This document shows, piece by piece, positions 38,213-38,350 of a stretch of 38,350 nt of DNA. The stretch lies in the NCBI RefSeq assembly GCF_001552175.1, contig NZ_BCQR01000120.1, positions 1 through 38,350 on the forward strand, read 5' to 3'. The notes beneath the pieces are model-generated. The model ran no database searches and was not told the DNA's origin. It was given only the letters and a program-made list of their open reading frames with translations. The DNA is from Actinomadura kijaniata NBRC 14229 (GTDB lineage Bacteria; Actinomycetota; Actinomycetes; Streptosporangiales; Streptosporangiaceae). How positions within the stretch are numbered: position 1 is the stretch's first letter; every line of letters begins with the position of its first letter. The translations under genes and the position numbers were made by a program.

Positions 38213-38350
38213 TCACTTGATCCCCCTGTTGCGGAGGATCTCCTCGATCTCGGCCATGTCCTCGTCGAGGGCGGGCGCGGCCCGCCGCCGCTCCACCGCC
38301 CGGCGCGGCGCCGGCTCCCGGGCCTCCCGCGGCTTCCCGGCGGGCGCCCC
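38213..38350 (-). CDS. 3' end of an unidentified gene
   Basis: The minus-strand frame is open from the window end to a TGA at 38213-38215. The 45 visible residues are Arg/Glu/Pro/Ala-rich (REPAPRRAVERRRAAPALDE) and end in a short helix, DMAEIEEILRNRGIK. GC3 bias and the strong hairpin after the stop support a real gene. The family cannot be identified from this tail. Confidence 0.6.
   Translation of the reverse strand, partial: GAPAGKPREAREPAPRRAVERRRAAPALDEDMAEIEEILRNRGIK

Noticed and set aside
1..38350. Mobile elements, prophage genes, tRNA or rRNA genes
   Set aside because: I found no transposase or integrase frames, no terminal inverted repeats with target duplications, and no tRNA- or rRNA-like sequence. 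The endonuclease VII-like gene has phage relatives but no other phage gene accompanies it.

Overview
The window is very GC-rich and gene-dense. It reads as the chromosomal Pup-proteasome locus of a filamentous actinomycete. Gene content and order match the Mycobacterium tuberculosis Rv2090-Rv2119 neighbourhood as I recall it (5'-3' exonuclease, helY, tatC, tatA, pafC, pafB, pafA, prcA, prcB, pup, dop, mpa/arc, trmI, RecB-like nuclease). The tandem-FKBP lipoprotein, the endonuclease VII-like protein in the proteasome cluster and the GC content point to a Streptosporangiales/Thermomonosporaceae-type organism (Actinomadura-like). That placement is inference; no rRNA or tRNA is present to settle it.

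Layout. 1-4.0 kb, plus strand: the end of an unknown gene translationally coupled to a 5'-3' exonuclease, a Crp/Fnr-type regulator and an RNB-domain ribonuclease. 4.0-5.6 kb, minus strand: a 58-aa membrane protein, a heme oxygenase and a DUF2470 protein; the two heme genes each have a DtxR/IdeR-type iron box upstream. 5.7-6.6 kb: an alpha/beta hydrolase. 6.7-13.3 kb, minus: helY, tatC, tatA, a small membrane protein, pafC and pafB. 13.3-15.7 kb: a DUF3866 gene (plus) convergent with a DUF3291 gene and a Cys-containing HTH regulator. 15.7-25.7 kb, minus: a tandem-FKBP lipoprotein, pafA, prcA, prcB, a double endonuclease VII-like protein, pup, dop and arc. 25.9-28.3 kb, minus: trmI and a site-2 protease with CBS domains. 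28.4-31.5 kb, plus: a RecB-family nuclease and a NarL-type two-component system. 31.6-37.8 kb, minus: a dipeptide/oligopeptide ABC transporter in the order permease C, binding protein A, permease B, ATPases D and F. The last 140 bases hold the 3' end of another minus-strand gene.

How the genes work together. Dop deamidates Pup (which ends in Gly-Gly-Gln), PafA ligates Pup to substrates, the Arc/Mpa AAA ring unfolds them, and PrcA/PrcB degrade them. PafB/PafC are WYL-domain activators of the DNA-damage response. Heme oxygenase and DUF2470 form an iron-responsive heme-use pair. The peptide ABC transporter and the proteasome could both feed amino-acid recycling (inference).

Noteworthy non-coding structure. 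(1) A 73-bp tandem array downstream of arc repeats the end of arc, so that two extra mini-reading frames end in the same proteasome-docking tail, ANTGQYL-stop. (2) At least five genes carry short tandem repeats that begin at or span their own stop codon, with periods of 8, 12, 14, 15 and 73 bp. (3) Ten genes have a TANNNT -10 element 6-8 nt upstream of the start codon, which predicts leaderless mRNAs and fixes several starts. (4) Near-identical 13-bp elements flank the HTH regulator gene and suggest its operator. (5) Several intercistronic hairpins are likely to set transcript levels, after pup, after dop and between dppA and dppB.
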